From: Yersinia nurmii
GTDB lineage: Bacteria; Pseudomonadota; Gammaproteobacteria; Enterobacterales; Enterobacteriaceae
DNA: 64,000 bases
Reading direction: 5' to 3'
Assembly: GCF_001112925.1 (NCBI RefSeq)
Contig: NZ_CPYD01000007.1
Location: 124,001-188,000 of the forward strand
In this document: positions 16,538 through 27,431 of the stretch, in pieces
How the letters are laid out: every line of letters starts with the position of its first letter
Numbering within the stretch: position 1 is the stretch's first letter
Notes under the pieces: generated by a model
Database searches by the model: none
What the model was told of the DNA's origin: nothing
What the model saw: only the letters and a program-made list of their open reading frames with translations
Program-made: the position numbers and the translations under genes

Positions 16538-19500
16538 TTACTTAACCTGATGGTCAACCGGATGACTATGTTCAATATCTTCATTTTTCTTGCTGAAACG
16601 GCGGCGAACCACCACGAAGAACACCGGAACAAAGAAGATCGCCAGTACGGTTGCGGTTACCATCCCGCCCATGACGCCAGTACCTACCGCGTTCTGAGCG
16701 CCTGAACCTGCACCACTACTGATAACCAGCGGCATTACCCCGAGGATAAAGGCCAGTGAGGTCATCAAAATCGGACGCAGACGCATACGAACCGCTTCCA
16801 GCGTAGACTCGATCAGCCCTTTACCTTCTTTCTCCATTAAGTCCTTGGCGAACTCAACGATCAAGATGGCGTTTTTGGCCGACAAGCCAATGGTTGTCAA
16901 CAGGCCCACCTGGAAGTAAACGTCGTTGTTCAATCCACGCAGAGAAGCGGCGAGTAACGCACCGACTACACCCAGCGGAACCACCAGCATAACGGAGAAC
17001 GGAATTGACCAGCTCTCGTATAGCGCGGCTAGACACAGGAATACCACAATCAATGAGATGGCATACAGCGCCGGAGCCTGGTTACCAGACAGACGTTCCT
17101 GATAGGACATACCGGTCCAGTCATAACCGATACCACTTGGCAATTTAGACGCCAGTTGTTCCATCAGGTCCATCGCTTCACCGGTACTTTTACCCGGTGC
17201 AGCCTGACCCAAAATTTCCATTGATGGCAAACCGTTATAACGTTCCAGACGCGGTGAACCATACTCCCACTTCGCAGTAGAGAAGGTGGCAAACGACACC
17301 ATTTCACCCACGTTGTTGCGAACATACCACTTATCGATATCGCTCGGTAACATACGGAACGGTGCATCGGCCTGCACGTAAACTTTCTTCACACGACCAC
17401 GGTCGATAAAGTCGTTCACGTAGCTACCACCCATAGCGGAACCGAGAGTGGTATTGATGTCGGAAATAGCCACGCCGAGGGCCTGGGCTTTTTCTTGATC
17501 AACTTCCACTTTGAACTGAGGCGTATCTTCTAAACCATTTGGACGCATGCCTACCAGCATGTCTGAATGCTGAGCCGCCATACCCAAGAGTTGGTTACGT
17601 GCCGCAGTCAGTTTTTCATGCCCCAGGTTACCCTGGTCAATCAGTTGGAAGTCAAAGCCGGTCGCAGTACCTAACTCGACAATCGCCGGTAGGTTAAAGG
17701 CGAATACCAAACCGTCTTTGATTTGCGAGAAGGCGTGAGATGCGCGGCCAACGATAGCCGGTACCTTATTCTCCTCGCCCTGACGTTCATCCCAGTTTTT
17801 CAGGCTGACGAACGCCAAACCGGTATTTTGCCCCTGTCCGCTGAAACCGAAGCCGTTAACGGTAAAGACCGAGTTAACTACGTCTTTTTCTTTGTCCAGA
17901 TAGTAATCCGTCACGTGGTCTAGCACTTTCTGGGTACGCTCTTGCGTAGCACCAGCCGGTAGCTGAACCATGGTCAGGAATACGCCCTGATCTTCTTCTG
18001 GTAGGAATGACGTTGGCAGGCGCAGGAACAACACGCCCATGCCGATAACAATCGCCAGATAGATCACCAGATAACGGCCGGTACTGCGCAGGATGTTAGC
18101 TACGCTGTCGGTGTAATGATGGGTGCTCTTTTCGAACATCCGGTTAAACCAACCGAAGAAACCAGTTTTCGGGCCGTGTGAACCTTTAGGAATAGGTTTC
18201 AACATAGTGGCGCACAGTGCCGGTGTCAGAATCAACGCCACCAGAACCGACAGCACCATGGCAGAAACGATGGTAATAGAGAACTGACGGTAAATCGCAC
18301 CGGTAGAACCACCGAAGAAGGCCATTGGGATGAATACCGCAGAAAGCACCATCGCGATCCCCACCAATGCGCCCTGAATCTGCTCCATGGATTTCTTGGT
18401 GGCTTCTTTCGGCGGTAGCCCTTCCTCTTGCATCACACGTTCGACGTTCTCTACCACAACGATAGCATCATCCACCAATAGCCCTATCGCCAACACCATC
18501 CCGAACATCGTTAGAGTGTTTATCGAATAGCCAAAGGCGGAAAGAATGGCGAACGTCCCCAACAGCACCACAGGTACGGCGATAGTTGGGATCAGGGTAG
18601 CCCGGAAGTTCTGTAGGAACAAATACATAACCAGGAATACCAGGATGATCGCTTCGACCAGCGTTTTCACCACTTCGTTGATGGAAATCTTAACGAATGG
18701 CGTGGTGTCGTACGGGTAAACTACTTTCAGGCCGGCTGGGAAGAACGGCTGCAGCTTGGCCAGTTCGGCTTTAACTGCCGCCGAAGTGTTCAGGGCGTTA
18801 GCCCCGGTAGCCAGTTTGATACCGATACCTGCCGCAGGTTTACCGTTGAAACGAGCGATAACGCTGTAGCTTTCCGCTCCCAATTTGACGATTGCGACGT
18901 CTTTCAGGCGTACCTGAGAGCCGTCGGTGTTCACTTTCAGCAAGATCTGGCTGAACTCTTCTGCAGAGGTCAAACGGGTTTGCGCAATAATAGACGAGTT
19001 AAGCTGCTGGCCTGGCACTGGCGGTGTACCACCGAGCTGACCTGCTGCCACCTGATTATTCTGCACTTTAATCGCATTGATAACGTCAACCGGCGTCAGC
19101 TTGTAGTTGTTCAGCTTGTGCGGGTCCATCCAAATGCGCATCGCATACTGGGAACCGAACAGCTGAACGTCACCCACGCCTGAGGTCCGGCTGATAGGAT
19201 CTTTAATGTTCGAGCCCACGTAGTCGGCGATATCTTCCTGCTGCATGGTGCCATCTTCGGAAATAAAGCCGGCAACCATTAAGAAGCTGCTGCTGGATTT
19301 CTCGACGCTAACGCCTTGCTGTTGTACTTCTTGCGGTAACAGCGGCATGGCCAGTTGCAGTTTGTTCTGCACCTGAACCTGCGCGATATCCGGATTGGTA
19401 CCCTCGTTAAAGGTCAGAGTGATCTGTACGCTACCGGACGAGTCGCTGCTGGAAGACATATACAGCAAGCCATCGATGCCGTTCATGTTCTGTTCGATAA

Positions 19501-19690
19501 CCTGAGTTACCGTATTCTGAACCGTGGTTGCATCGGCGCCTGGATAGTTGGCAGAGATCGAAATTGCCGGTGGCGCAATGGTCGGATATTGCGCTACGGG
19601 CAGTTTCATTATCGCAAGTGCGCCCGCCAACATAATAATAATGGCGATAACCCATGCGAATATGGGGCGATCTATAAAGTACTTAGCCAT
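16538..19690 (-). CDS. acrB: RND multidrug efflux pump, inner-membrane subunit AcrB
   Basis: Proton-driven drug exporter of the HAE1 RND family, 1050 residues, works as a trimer with AcrA and TolC. It starts [20 protein letters not shown], the universal first helix. Twelve transmembrane helices flank two large periplasmic loops. TM4 carries the proton-relay pair in [14 protein letters not shown] (Asp407/408 in E. coli numbering), and TM10 carries [19 protein letters not shown] with the matching lysine. The gene is 16 bases downstream of acrA in an acrAB operon. The family match is essentially full length to E. coli AcrB. Confidence 0.97.
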   Translation of the reverse strand: MAKYFIDRPIFAWVIAIIIMLAGALAIMKLPVAQYPTIAPPAISISANYPGADATTVQNTVTQVIEQNMNGIDGLLYMSSSSDSSGSVQITLTFNEGTNPDIAQVQVQNKLQLAMPLLPQEVQQQGVSVEKSSSSFLMVAGFISEDGTMQQEDIADYVGSNIKDPISRTSGVGDVQLFGSQYAMRIWMDPHKLNNYKLTPVDVINAIKVQNNQVAAGQLGGTPPVPGQQLNSSIIAQTRLTSAEEFSQILLKVNTDGSQVRLKDVAIVKLGAESYSVIARFNGKPAAGIGIKLATGANALNTSAAVKAELAKLQPFFPAGLKVVYPYDTTPFVKISINEVVKTLVEAIILVFLVMYLFLQNFRATLIPTIAVPVVLLGTFAILSAFGYSINTLTMFGMVLAIGLLVDDAIVVVENVERVMQEEGLPPKEATKKSMEQIQGALVGIAMVLSAVFIPMAFFGGSTGAIYRQFSITIVSAMVLSVLVALILTPALCATMLKPIPKGSHGPKTGFFGWFNRMFEKSTHHYTDSVANILRSTGRYLVIYLAIVIGMGVLFLRLPTSFLPEEDQGVFLTMVQLPAGATQERTQKVLDHVTDYYLDKEKDVVNSVFTVNGFGFSGQGQNTGLAFVSLKNWDERQGEENKVPAIVGRASHAFSQIKDGLVFAFNLPAIVELGTATGFDFQLIDQGNLGHEKLTAARNQLLGMAAQHSDMLVGMRPNGLEDTPQFKVEVDQEKAQALGVAISDINTTLGSAMGGSYVNDFIDRGRVKKVYVQADAPFRMLPSDIDKWYVRNNVGEMVSFATFSTAKWEYGSPRLERYNGLPSMEILGQAAPGKSTGEAMDLMEQLASKLPSGIGYDWTGMSYQERLSGNQAPALYAISLIVVFLCLAALYESWSIPFSVMLVVPLGVVGALLAASLRGLNNDVYFQVGLLTTIGLSAKNAILIVEFAKDLMEKEGKGLIESTLEAVRMRLRPILMTSLAFILGVMPLVISSGAGSGAQNAVGTGVMGGMVTATVLAIFFVPVFFVVVRRRFSKKNEDIEHSHPVDHQVK

Positions 19691-19706
19691 GAATTACCGG
19701 CTCCTT

Positions 19707-20897
19707 TTAAGACTTCTTCGCTTGTTCAGCCGGTGCTGCTGCCGGTGCGGCGTCAGAGACTTCCTGCGCCTTCACCTGCACGCCCGGTTTGATTTTCTGT
19801 AAGCCGGTTACAATCACGCGATCGCCCGGTTTCAAGCCATCGGTAATCAGCCATTTGTCACCGATTGCCTGAGCCGCCGTTACCGTGCGCAGTTCTACTT
19901 TGTCACCTTCGCCCACCACCATCGCCGTGGCTTCACCACGCGGGTTACGGGTAATACCCTGCTGAGGAACCAGCAGCGCGTCTTCTCTCACACCTTCATC
20001 AAGACGGGCGCGGACAAACATTCCCGGTAACAATGACTCGTTCGGGTTAGGGAAGATGGCACGGATAGTAATGGAACCTGTGGTTTCATCCACGGTTACG
20101 CCGGAGAATTCCAGAGTCCCGGTTTCAGAATATTCAGTGCCGTTTTCCAATAACAGGCGTACTTTCGCTTTGCCGTTTTCCTGTTTCATGACGCCACTAG
20201 CCAGTTCTTTCTTCAGGCGCAGGAATTCGTCACTGGACTGCGTTACGTCCACATACATTGGGTCGAGCTGCTGAACGGTGGTTAATGCCGTGGCCTGAGC
20301 GCTGCTAACCAGAGCACCTTCGGTTACCGAAGATTTACCGGTACGACCGGTAATTGGCGAAGTTACCTTGGTGTAAGCCAGATTGATACGCGCGCTTTCC
20401 AGCGCAGCTTTTGCGCTTTGTACTGCCGCATTGGCCTGCATCAGGTTAGAGGTCGCAGTATCGTAATCTTGTTTACTGATGTAGTTGGTGCCTAACAGCG
20501 GTTTGTAACGGTTAACGGTCAAACGCGCAATTTCTGCGCTGGCCTGTGCTTTGGCTAAATCGCCCTTGGCGCTGTCATAAGCGGCCTGATAGGACGCCGG
20601 GTCAATTTGATATAGCGATGTTCCAGCAGTAACGTCACTGCCTTCAACATAATTACGTTTAAGAATGATGCCACTAACTTGAGGACGAACCTCCGCAACA
20701 CGGAAAGCAGACGTCCGCCCCGGAAGCTCAGTAGTAATATTGAGAGGTTGAGCTTTCAATGTCACGATACCAACTTCAGGGGCTTGTTGTGCCTGAGCGC
20801 CTTGCGCTGCATCTTTATCATTACATCCTATAAGTACTAAGCTGCCTGAAAGTACCAGAATTGCAGCCAGAGGCATTACCCCTCTGTTTTTGCTCAT
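19707..20897 (-). CDS. acrA: RND efflux periplasmic adaptor lipoprotein AcrA
   Basis: Membrane-fusion protein, 396 residues, with signal peptide ending LVLIGC so that Cys25 is lipidated, as in E. coli AcrA. In order it has a split lipoyl/barrel-sandwich part (SGIILKRNYVEGSDVTAG near 75-92, TSPITGRTGKSSVTEG near 180-195), an alpha-helical hairpin of about residues 100-170 that docks with TolC, then beta-barrel and membrane-proximal domains. It is the first gene of acrAB, and its promoter region overlaps the AcrR operator shared with acrR. Confidence 0.97.
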   Translation of the reverse strand: MSKNRGVMPLAAILVLSGSLVLIGCNDKDAAQGAQAQQAPEVGIVTLKAQPLNITTELPGRTSAFRVAEVRPQVSGIILKRNYVEGSDVTAGTSLYQIDPASYQAAYDSAKGDLAKAQASAEIARLTVNRYKPLLGTNYISKQDYDTATSNLMQANAAVQSAKAALESARINLAYTKVTSPITGRTGKSSVTEGALVSSAQATALTTVQQLDPMYVDVTQSSDEFLRLKKELASGVMKQENGKAKVRLLLENGTEYSETGTLEFSGVTVDETTGSITIRAIFPNPNESLLPGMFVRARLDEGVREDALLVPQQGITRNPRGEATAMVVGEGDKVELRTVTAAQAIGDKWLITDGLKPGDRVIVTGLQKIKPGVQVKAQEVSDAAPAAAPAEQAKKS

Positions 20898-20987
20898 AGA
20901 TAAACCTCAAGTGTCCGATTTTTAATTAACCAATGGATCACAAGCTCTAAAACCCATTGCTGCGAAAATGATATGTGCGTGCTATGG

Positions 20988-21011
20988 TACATACATTCGC
21001 AAATGTATGTA
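20988..21011. promoter_or_regulatory. AcrR operator between acrA and acrR
   Basis: A perfect inverted repeat TACATACATT-CGCA-AATGTATGTA, 10+4+10 bases. It matches the known 24-bp AcrR site of E. coli and lies between the two divergent starts. Confidence 0.93.
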
Positions 21012-21039
21012 AATCACAGCCCCCCGAAAAAACAACGCC

Positions 21040-21690
21040 ATGGCACGAAAAACCAAACAGCAGGCCCTTGAGACCCGGCAACACATTCTTGATGCCGCCG
21101 TGAGAGAATTTTCTGAACATGGTGTTTCAGGAACCTCACTCGCGGATATTGCTGACGCTGCGGGTGTTACCCGTGGTGCTATTTATTGGCATTTCAAAAA
21201 CAAGGTCGATCTGTTTAATGAAGTCTGGGCGTTATCGGAATTTAACATCGATGAACTCGAACTAGAGTATCAGGCAAAATATCCCGATAATCCACTGCGT
21301 ATCCTACGAGAAATCCTGATTTATATTCTGGTCGCCACGAAAGAAGACTGCCGGCGTCGTGCTTTGATGGAAATTGTATTCCACAAATGCGAATTCGTGG
21401 GGGAGATGACCTCAGTCCATGACGCAAGAAAAGTCCTCTATCTGGCCAGTTATGAGCGAATTGAAGCCGTTTTGCAAGACTGTATCGCGGCAAAACAGCT
21501 CCCCGCCGATTTGAATACACGCCGTGCGGCGATCATTATGCGCGCCTATATTACCGGCCTGATGGAAAATTGGTTATTTACCCCTGAATGTTTTGATATC
21601 CAAAAGGATGCAGCGGTATTAATTGATACCTACCTGGAAATGATTTCACGGTGCCAAACCCTGCGAGGGGAAGGTGCTTTAACGAAATAA
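21040..21690 (+). CDS. acrR: TetR-family repressor AcrR
   Basis: A 216-residue TetR-type repressor. The N-terminal helix-turn-helix reads [20 protein letters not shown] then [20 protein letters not shown], with the recognition helix near residues 45-50. The C-terminal ligand-binding domain (about 70-215) is all-helical. It is divergent from acrA across 142 bases that hold the operator, so it should repress acrAB and itself until a drug-like ligand binds. Confidence 0.95.
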   Translation: MARKTKQQALETRQHILDAAVREFSEHGVSGTSLADIADAAGVTRGAIYWHFKNKVDLFNEVWALSEFNIDELELEYQAKYPDNPLRILREILIYILVATKEDCRRRALMEIVFHKCEFVGEMTSVHDARKVLYLASYERIEAVLQDCIAAKQLPADLNTRRAAIIMRAYITGLMENWLFTPECFDIQKDAAVLIDTYLEMISRCQTLRGEGALTK

Positions 21691-21708
21691 GATTAACGTG
21701 AGGTAAAT

Positions 21709-22062
21709 ATGAGTTCTTTGGTCGTTATTGCCAACGGGGCCGCCTATGGTCATGAGTCATTATTTAACGCGCTACGTTTATCCATTGCGCTAAAAGATCA
21801 GCAGCCTGACTTAGATCTTCGTTTATTCCTGATGTCTGATGCGGTGACTGCCGGTATTCCCGGACAAAAACCACATGAGGGGTACAACATTCAGCAGATG
21901 CTGGAGATTCTCAGCGCCCAGTTGGTTCCTATCAAACTGTGTAAAACCTGTGCCGATGCGCGCGGTATTAGCGCGTTACCGCTTATTGAAGGCCTTGAAA
22001 TTGGGACTTTGGTCGAACTGGCTCAGTGGACGCTGGCAGCTGAGAAAGTGTTAACCTTTTAA
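21709..22062 (+). CDS. ychN: DsrE/F-family protein YchN
   Basis: A 117-residue DsrE-like protein, near-identical in layout to E. coli YchN, a small hexamer of unknown function with a surface cysteine patch like sulfur-relay proteins. The N-terminal VVIANGAAYGHESLFNALRL is the nucleotide-like fold start, and IKLCKTCADARGI, near residues 77-89, provides two cysteines in a CxxC arrangement. It lies 18 bases after acrR, which is unusual company: ychN is not next to acrR in E. coli. Co-transcription with acrR is likely. A terminator follows. Confidence 0.9.
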   Translation: MSSLVVIANGAAYGHESLFNALRLSIALKDQQPDLDLRLFLMSDAVTAGIPGQKPHEGYNIQQMLEILSAQLVPIKLCKTCADARGISALPLIEGLEIGTLVELAQWTLAAEKVLTF

Positions 22063-22068
22063 TTCTTA

Positions 22069-22107
22069 GGCCGATAGGGCGGTTTTCAGCCCCGGAGGCC
22101 GTTTTTT
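22069..22107 (+). terminator. Terminator after ychN
   Basis: Nested inverted repeat GGCC-gata-GGGC / GCCC-cgga-GGCC followed by six T residues. Confidence 0.75.
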
Positions 22108-22190
22108 ATGCAATGAATAACTTTTCTTATGATAGGGGCTGGCTGAACGTGGTAGGATTTCTATTATCTCCGCTGATATGAAATTAGATC

Positions 22191-25100
22191 ATGATTCGCT
22201 GGTTCAATACCCAATCGTCTCTGCTTTTCAATAATACCGACAGCGCACCCTTTCTTCGTGTCTGGATGCTTTTTAGCCTGCTTATTCTGGCGTTAGTGTG
22301 TTTGCCTGCAGCCAACGCGGCGAACTTAAATGGCGATGTACCGAGCCGTAGTGAAGTTCAAAATCAACTCGATGCTCTGGCTAAGCTGAAAACTCCGACG
22401 CCAGCCGACAAACTGGCCCAGCAAGATTTGGTGCGAACGCTGGAATACCTCGACGCCATTGAGCGAGTGAAGCAGGAAGCCAACCAGCTTAAGCAGCAGT
22501 TGGCTCAGGCACCGGCTAAGCTGCGTCAGGCGACCGATGCGTTGGAAGCGCTGAAAAGCAACTCATCCGATACGCTGACTCGTGAATCGCTAGCGAACTA
22601 TTCTTTACGTCAATTGGAATCCCGGCTCAATGAAACGCTGGATGACCTACAGGCGGCTCAGGAAGATCTTTCCACTTACAATAGCCAATTGATTTCCCTA
22701 CAAACTCAACCTGAACGTGTACAAAGCGCCATGTATAGCGCTTCCCAGCGGCTACAACAAATCCGTAATTTGCTCAATGGATTAGCGCCGGGACAGGATG
22801 GCCTACGTCCTACGCAACAGCAAATGCTGTTAACCGAACAGGTGTTGTTGAATGCGCAGTTGGACTTACAGCGGAGAAATCTGGAAGCCAACACTACGTT
22901 GCAGGATTTACTGCAAAAGCAGCGGGATTATACCAATGCTCATATCAGCCAACTGGAACGTTACATCCAAACGCTTCAGGAAGTTGTCAGCGGTAAGCGG
23001 CTGATTCTTTCCGAAAAAACGGCTAAAGAAGCTCAGGTTCCGGATGATTCGACCGACATTCAAAACGATCCGCTGGTCAGCCGCGAACTGGCGATTAACC
23101 GCGATTTAAGCCAGCGTTTGATCAATGCCACCAAAGAAGGCAATACGCTGGTTCAGCAGAATATCCGTGTGAAAAACTGGCTGGATCGGGCATTGCAGTC
23201 CGAACGCAATTTGAAAGAACAAATTACCGTATTGCGCGGTAGCCTGTTGTTATCCCGTATTTTGTATCAACAACAACTGAACTTACCGACCGACGGCCTG
23301 ATTAGCGATATGGGAACGCGCATTGCCGACCTGCGTTTGGAGCAGTTTGAAATTAATCAACAGCGTGATCAGCTCTTCCAAGGCGATGATTATATTCAAA
23401 AGGTAATGAGCGACAGTAAAGAAAAAGTCAGCGGCGAGGTGGAAGATGCGCTGGGGCAAATTGTCGATATTCGCCGTGAGCTGTTGGATCAATTGAATAA
23501 ACAGTTGGGTAACCAACTGACATTGGCGATTAACCTGCAAATAAATCAGCAGCAATTACTTAGTGTCAACAGCTCACTGCAACATACTTTAACGCAACAA
23601 ATCTTTTGGGTGAGTAGCAATAAACCGATGGATTGGTCGTGGTTGAAAAGCTTGCCTGAGGCGATTCACAGTGAGTTGAGTAATCTTCATTTCAAATTTT
23701 CCCCTAGCGATATTCTGGCGGGATTACTGAAATCTTTGATTTTTGTGATTCCGGGGGTGCTGCTGGTCGGCGTGATTCGCTGGCGCTATAAAATCATAGA
23801 TAACCATCTGGATAGTCTGGCGAACGATGTTGGTCAGCTAAAACACGATACGCAGATGCATACGCCGAAAGCGATTTTGCTCACCTTATTAAAGGTATTG
23901 CCGGGTGTGGTGCTGATTCTGCTCGTGGGCTATTGGTGCCTGCAATCGGAGATGGCAATTAGTGATTTCCTCTGGAGCTTCTTCCAGCAGTTAGCCTTGT
24001 TCTGGCTGATATTCGATTTGACTTACCGCATGTTGTCCCCTGGGGGAATTACCGAACATCACTTCAATATTGCCGCTGAGCGCTGCGCGCATTACCGTCG
24101 GCAAATGGTCCGTTTGGGCGTAGCGCTGCTGCCGGTGATTTTCTGGTCGGTATTGGGCGAGAAAAGTCCTCTGCGGCTGGTGGATGACGTTATCGGCCAG
24201 GTGGTGGTGGTTATTGCGCTAGCGCTGTTGGCGGTATTTGTTTTCCCATTCTGTCGTGATAGCTGGCGTGAGAAAAACAGCCACGCGGTGCGATTGGTGA
24301 TAGTAACGGCCATTGCGGTGACGCCGGTGATTCTTATTGGGTTAATGGCCGCAGGGTATTTCTATACCACGCTACGTCTGGCCGGGCGTTGGATTGACAG
24401 TATCTATCTATTCTTCCTGTGGAATATCGTTTATCTGACCGCTATTCGTGGCTTAGGCGTCGCCGCCCGCCGTTTGGCTTACCGACGCGCCATTGCTCGT
24501 CGCCAGAGTCTGGCGAAAGAAGGGGCGGAAGGGAGTGAGCCGGTAGAAGAGCCGCCGTTGGCATTGGATCAGATTAACCAGCAGTCATTACGTTTGACCA
24601 CGATGGTTCTGTTCCTGATTTTTGCTACGGCGTTTTACTGGATATGGTCGGATTTAGTCACGGTTATCTCCTATCTAGACAGTATTACCCTGTGGCATTA
24701 CAACAGCACGGTGGCCGGTGCCAATGTGCAGCAGGCGGTGACGCTGGGTAATATTCTGGTGGGAATTATGGCGCTGGTGGTGGCTTATGTCATGACCCGC
24801 AACCTGCCGGGATTGCTGGAAGTGCTGGTGTTATCTCGCTTGCAATTGCGTCAGGGCACGTCCTACGCCATAACGACGATGCTCACTTATTTGATTACCT
24901 CTGTCGGGGCCATTACCGCCTTAAGTTCTCTCGGCGTTTCGTGGGATAAGCTGCAGTTTCTGGTTGCGGCGTTAACGGTTGGTCTGGGCTTTGGTTTGCA
25001 GGAAATCTTCGCTAACTTTGTGTCCGGTATCATTATCTTGTTCGAACGTCCGGTGCGTATCGGCGATACGGTGACTATCGGTACTTTCTCCGGTACGGTG

Positions 25101-25589
25101 AGCAAAATTCGTATCCGCGCCACCACCATTACGGATTTTGATCGGAAAGAAGTGATCATCCCAAACAAAGCCTTTGTTACCGAGCGCTTAATCAACTGGT
25201 CGCTGTCAGATACTATTACCCGCATTCTGATTAAAGTTGGCGTTGCCTATGGCTCTGATTTAGATAAAGTTAAAGAAGTTCTGCTGAAAGCAGCTCATGA
25301 TAATCCTAGAGTGATGTCCGATCCGGAACCGCAGGTGTTTTTCCTCAATTTTGGAGCCAGTACGCTCGATCATGAACTGCGGTTATATGTACGTGAACTG
25401 CGCGATCGTAGCTACACCGTCGATGAGTTAAACCGAGCAATTGATAAGCTTTGCCGCGAAAACGACATCAATATTGCGTTCAATCAGCTTGAAGTTTATC
25501 TGCATAAAGAAGATGGATCGGAAGTGCAGGAAGTCAGCCGTCCTATCAATTTGATGCCGGATAACGGGCGGCAACAACCGCAGTCTTAG
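22191..25589 (+). CDS. mscK: Potassium-dependent mechanosensitive channel MscK
   Basis: A 1132-residue inner-membrane channel that opens under hypo-osmotic tension in a K+-dependent manner. The signal peptide ends near residue 43 (CLPAANAANLNGD). A long periplasmic coiled-coil region (about 50-480, with many Gln/Leu repeats) is followed by about eleven transmembrane helices. The C-terminal MscS-type pore (about 855-1120) includes FLVAALTVGLGFGLQEIFAN, RPVRIGDTVTIG and IPNKAFVTERLINWSL. Length and order match E. coli MscK (1120). It is a single gene between acrR-ychN and the priC side, with a terminator after it. Confidence 0.95.
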   Translation: MIRWFNTQSSLLFNNTDSAPFLRVWMLFSLLILALVCLPAANAANLNGDVPSRSEVQNQLDALAKLKTPTPADKLAQQDLVRTLEYLDAIERVKQEANQLKQQLAQAPAKLRQATDALEALKSNSSDTLTRESLANYSLRQLESRLNETLDDLQAAQEDLSTYNSQLISLQTQPERVQSAMYSASQRLQQIRNLLNGLAPGQDGLRPTQQQMLLTEQVLLNAQLDLQRRNLEANTTLQDLLQKQRDYTNAHISQLERYIQTLQEVVSGKRLILSEKTAKEAQVPDDSTDIQNDPLVSRELAINRDLSQRLINATKEGNTLVQQNIRVKNWLDRALQSERNLKEQITVLRGSLLLSRILYQQQLNLPTDGLISDMGTRIADLRLEQFEINQQRDQLFQGDDYIQKVMSDSKEKVSGEVEDALGQIVDIRRELLDQLNKQLGNQLTLAINLQINQQQLLSVNSSLQHTLTQQIFWVSSNKPMDWSWLKSLPEAIHSELSNLHFKFSPSDILAGLLKSLIFVIPGVLLVGVIRWRYKIIDNHLDSLANDVGQLKHDTQMHTPKAILLTLLKVLPGVVLILLVGYWCLQSEMAISDFLWSFFQQLALFWLIFDLTYRMLSPGGITEHHFNIAAERCAHYRRQMVRLGVALLPVIFWSVLGEKSPLRLVDDVIGQVVVVIALALLAVFVFPFCRDSWREKNSHAVRLVIVTAIAVTPVILIGLMAAGYFYTTLRLAGRWIDSIYLFFLWNIVYLTAIRGLGVAARRLAYRRAIARRQSLAKEGAEGSEPVEEPPLALDQINQQSLRLTTMVLFLIFATAFYWIWSDLVTVISYLDSITLWHYNSTVAGANVQQAVTLGNILVGIMALVVAYVMTRNLPGLLEVLVLSRLQLRQGTSYAITTMLTYLITSVGAITALSSLGVSWDKLQFLVAALTVGLGFGLQEIFANFVSGIIILFERPVRIGDTVTIGTFSGTVSKIRIRATTITDFDRKEVIIPNKAFVTERLINWSLSDTITRILIKVGVAYGSDLDKVKEVLLKAAHDNPRVMSDPEPQVFFLNFGASTLDHELRLYVRELRDRSYTVDELNRAIDKLCRENDINIAFNQLEVYLHKEDGSEVQEVSRPINLMPDNGRQQPQS

Positions 25590-25641
25590 TTTGAGAATGT
25601 TCGTAGGATCGGAAAATCAGCTGTAAAACCCATAAATACTG

Positions 25642-25672
25642 AGGGCGAAGCCGGAGAGGTTTCGCCCTTTTT
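25642..25672 (+). terminator. Terminator after mscK
   Basis: AGGGCGAA / TTCGCCCT, 11-base loop, then TTTT. Confidence 0.85.
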
Positions 25673-25707
25673 GGGGGCAGCATCGTAAGCCGTAGACAGG
25701 CGGAAAA

Positions 25708-25863
25708 TTATTCCTGACGGTGATGGCTCAGCTTTTGCTGATAGTCACGCTTAACAATTTCCAGTGCTGCCAGCGCCGTTTCTGGCGCAATTTCATTGCA
25801 TTCCAGCAGGTAAATCAAATCTACCGCTAGCTGTAATTCTGGTGGGGCATGTTCAACTGACAT
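25708..25863 (-). CDS. rsmS: RsmS-family small protein (YbaM)
   Basis: A 51-residue protein, [20 protein letters not shown] through [19 protein letters not shown], that matches E. coli YbaM/RsmS of the pleiotropic regulatory RsmS family. I start at the ATG at 25863. The open frame runs 138 bases further upstream, but those codons (which read like shadow sequence) are not in the family; four residues upstream there is a second possible ATG at 25875. No strong ribosome site is visible for either. In E. coli it is co-transcribed with priC, whose gene lies upstream here, although 290 bases separate them. Confidence 0.8.
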   Translation of the reverse strand: MSVEHAPPELQLAVDLIYLLECNEIAPETALAALEIVKRDYQQKLSHHRQE

Positions 25864-26154
25864 ATGAACCAACATTAGGGTTTCAGTTTGAGTGAAGAAA
25901 AACCAACGTGACACCAAAAACAATCTGGTGCGGTGTATTTCCGTGCCGTCAATGTGAATGTCGGCGGATCTGACAAACCGATAAGCCGTCTTATCCCACA
26001 TAATCTGGCGGCTGAGCGAGGAAATCGGTCAGCCTCAGAGACGTAAATATATGCGGAATGAATCAACTTAGATTACACACTAGCTAATCCGAATATGATT
26101 ATAGATAATAAATTTAAACCAAATAATCATCAGTTATGTAAATGTGACCCGCCT

Positions 26155-26691
26155 TCAAAAACCATTCTCTTTTCGCTCGATACTGCGCTCGATTCGCGAT
26201 AAAGCCTGACGACAACGCATTAACCGGCCCTCCAGCGCCGCCAGTTCTTTCTGGATTCGCTGCTGATCAACCAGACGGGTTTGTTGTCCCAATTGACTTT
26301 CACGATCCTGAATCATGGCGATGATCCGTCGTTCATAATCCTGATGCTCTGCCAGTTTATGGTAAGGATCCTGGCTAACCTGCCGTGGTTTGGGCTGATT
26401 TTTACGTAGTGTTTGGGTCGCGAGCTCTCTCTGTAAAGCTGAAATTTGCGCCACCAGCTTCTCTGCCAAAAAAGCCACCTGTTCGGAGCGCTGTTCGGCG
26501 ACGACTTGTTTCAATTGGGTCAGATTCTTGCGAACCTCCAGCAGATAATCCCGCAAACGCGTGCCGTGGTTACTGAAAAGAAGCTGATCAAAACGAGCCT
26601 GAGCTGTAGGCGTGTGCGCCTGTGGGGCGATTTCTGCCGACAGTGCTTCAACCTGACTTTCAAGCACCTGTAACAATTTTTCTGTGCTCAT
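26155..26691 (-). CDS. priC: Primosomal replication protein PriC
   Basis: A 178-residue replication restart protein that loads DnaB at stalled forks. Almost entirely helical and basic. It contains FDQLLFSNHGTRLRDYLLEV (about 34-53), QDPYHKLAEHQDYERRI and a C-terminal run AALEGRLMRCRQALSRIERS with many arginines, both typical of PriC. The start is the ATG at 26691. Neighbours ybaN and apt match the E. coli order priC-ybaN-apt-dnaX. Confidence 0.92.
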   Translation of the reverse strand: MSTEKLLQVLESQVEALSAEIAPQAHTPTAQARFDQLLFSNHGTRLRDYLLEVRKNLTQLKQVVAEQRSEQVAFLAEKLVAQISALQRELATQTLRKNQPKPRQVSQDPYHKLAEHQDYERRIIAMIQDRESQLGQQTRLVDQQRIQKELAALEGRLMRCRQALSRIERSIERKENGF

Positions 26692-26867
26692 GGAATTTTC
26701 TCCTGATAGTCTTGGGGACTAGCTTGCCTTTGAACCCGCAGGGAAACAAGGAATAAGGACTGGTCTGATTAAATTGAATCATTAATCGGCTGGTGGTGAA
26801 TCGGGTTAATGATAAAGTAATGATTAGTGTCGTTTTCAATGATGGTGAGAATAAATAAAGGGAGCTT

Positions 26868-27248
26868 ATGTCTCGTTGGTTGTTAATCATCCTGGGATGG
26901 GCCGCCGTGGTCTTGGCTACCTTAGGCGTGGTATTACCGCTGTTACCTACCACACCATTTTTGCTATTAGCCGCTTGGTGTTTCGCTCGCTCATCGCCGC
27001 GCTTCCATCAGTGGCTACTCTATCGTTCATGGTTTGGCAGCTATATTCGTAGCTGGCAGCAACATCGGGCGCTGCCACCGGGTGCCAAGTGGAAAGCGGT
27101 ACTGATGACCCTCATCACTTTTGCCATATCCCTGTGGCTGGTCAAAATCTGGTGGGTAAGAATGCTATTAGCAATTATGCTTATCGTTTTATTGATTTTC
27201 ATGTTGCGGATGCCGGTTATTGACCTAACGCAACAAAAAAGGCGCTGA
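26868..27248 (+). CDS. ybaN: DUF454 inner-membrane protein YbaN
   Basis: A 126-residue membrane protein with three to four hydrophobic helices. The DUF454 signature is the N-terminal WAAVVLATLGVVLPLLPTTP followed by FLLLAAWCFARSSPRF and HQWLLYRSWFG. Function unknown. An AAAGGGAG ribosome site precedes the start. Divergent from priC and upstream of apt, as in E. coli. Confidence 0.92.
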   Translation: MSRWLLIILGWAAVVLATLGVVLPLLPTTPFLLLAAWCFARSSPRFHQWLLYRSWFGSYIRSWQQHRALPPGAKWKAVLMTLITFAISLWLVKIWWVRMLLAIMLIVLLIFMLRMPVIDLTQQKRR

Positions 27249-27431
27249 TTATCTGGCTCCGGTTGCATTTTTCCGTCAGTTTGAATAGATTTGAGCGTTT
27301 TCGTGCGCGGATTGCCCCATAGTCCCTGTTTAGGGCGTTAAAAGGGGTGGATGTATTCTGTCCCGGCGGTGTTTGATCGACATCGGGTGGCCGCGTTTTA
27401 GTATGTTCAGCAGTTTTATCAGGCATAAATT

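Noticed and set aside
19355-19792. 145-codon frame across acrB and acrA, + strand
   Set aside because: Antisense to two well-supported genes; shadow frame.
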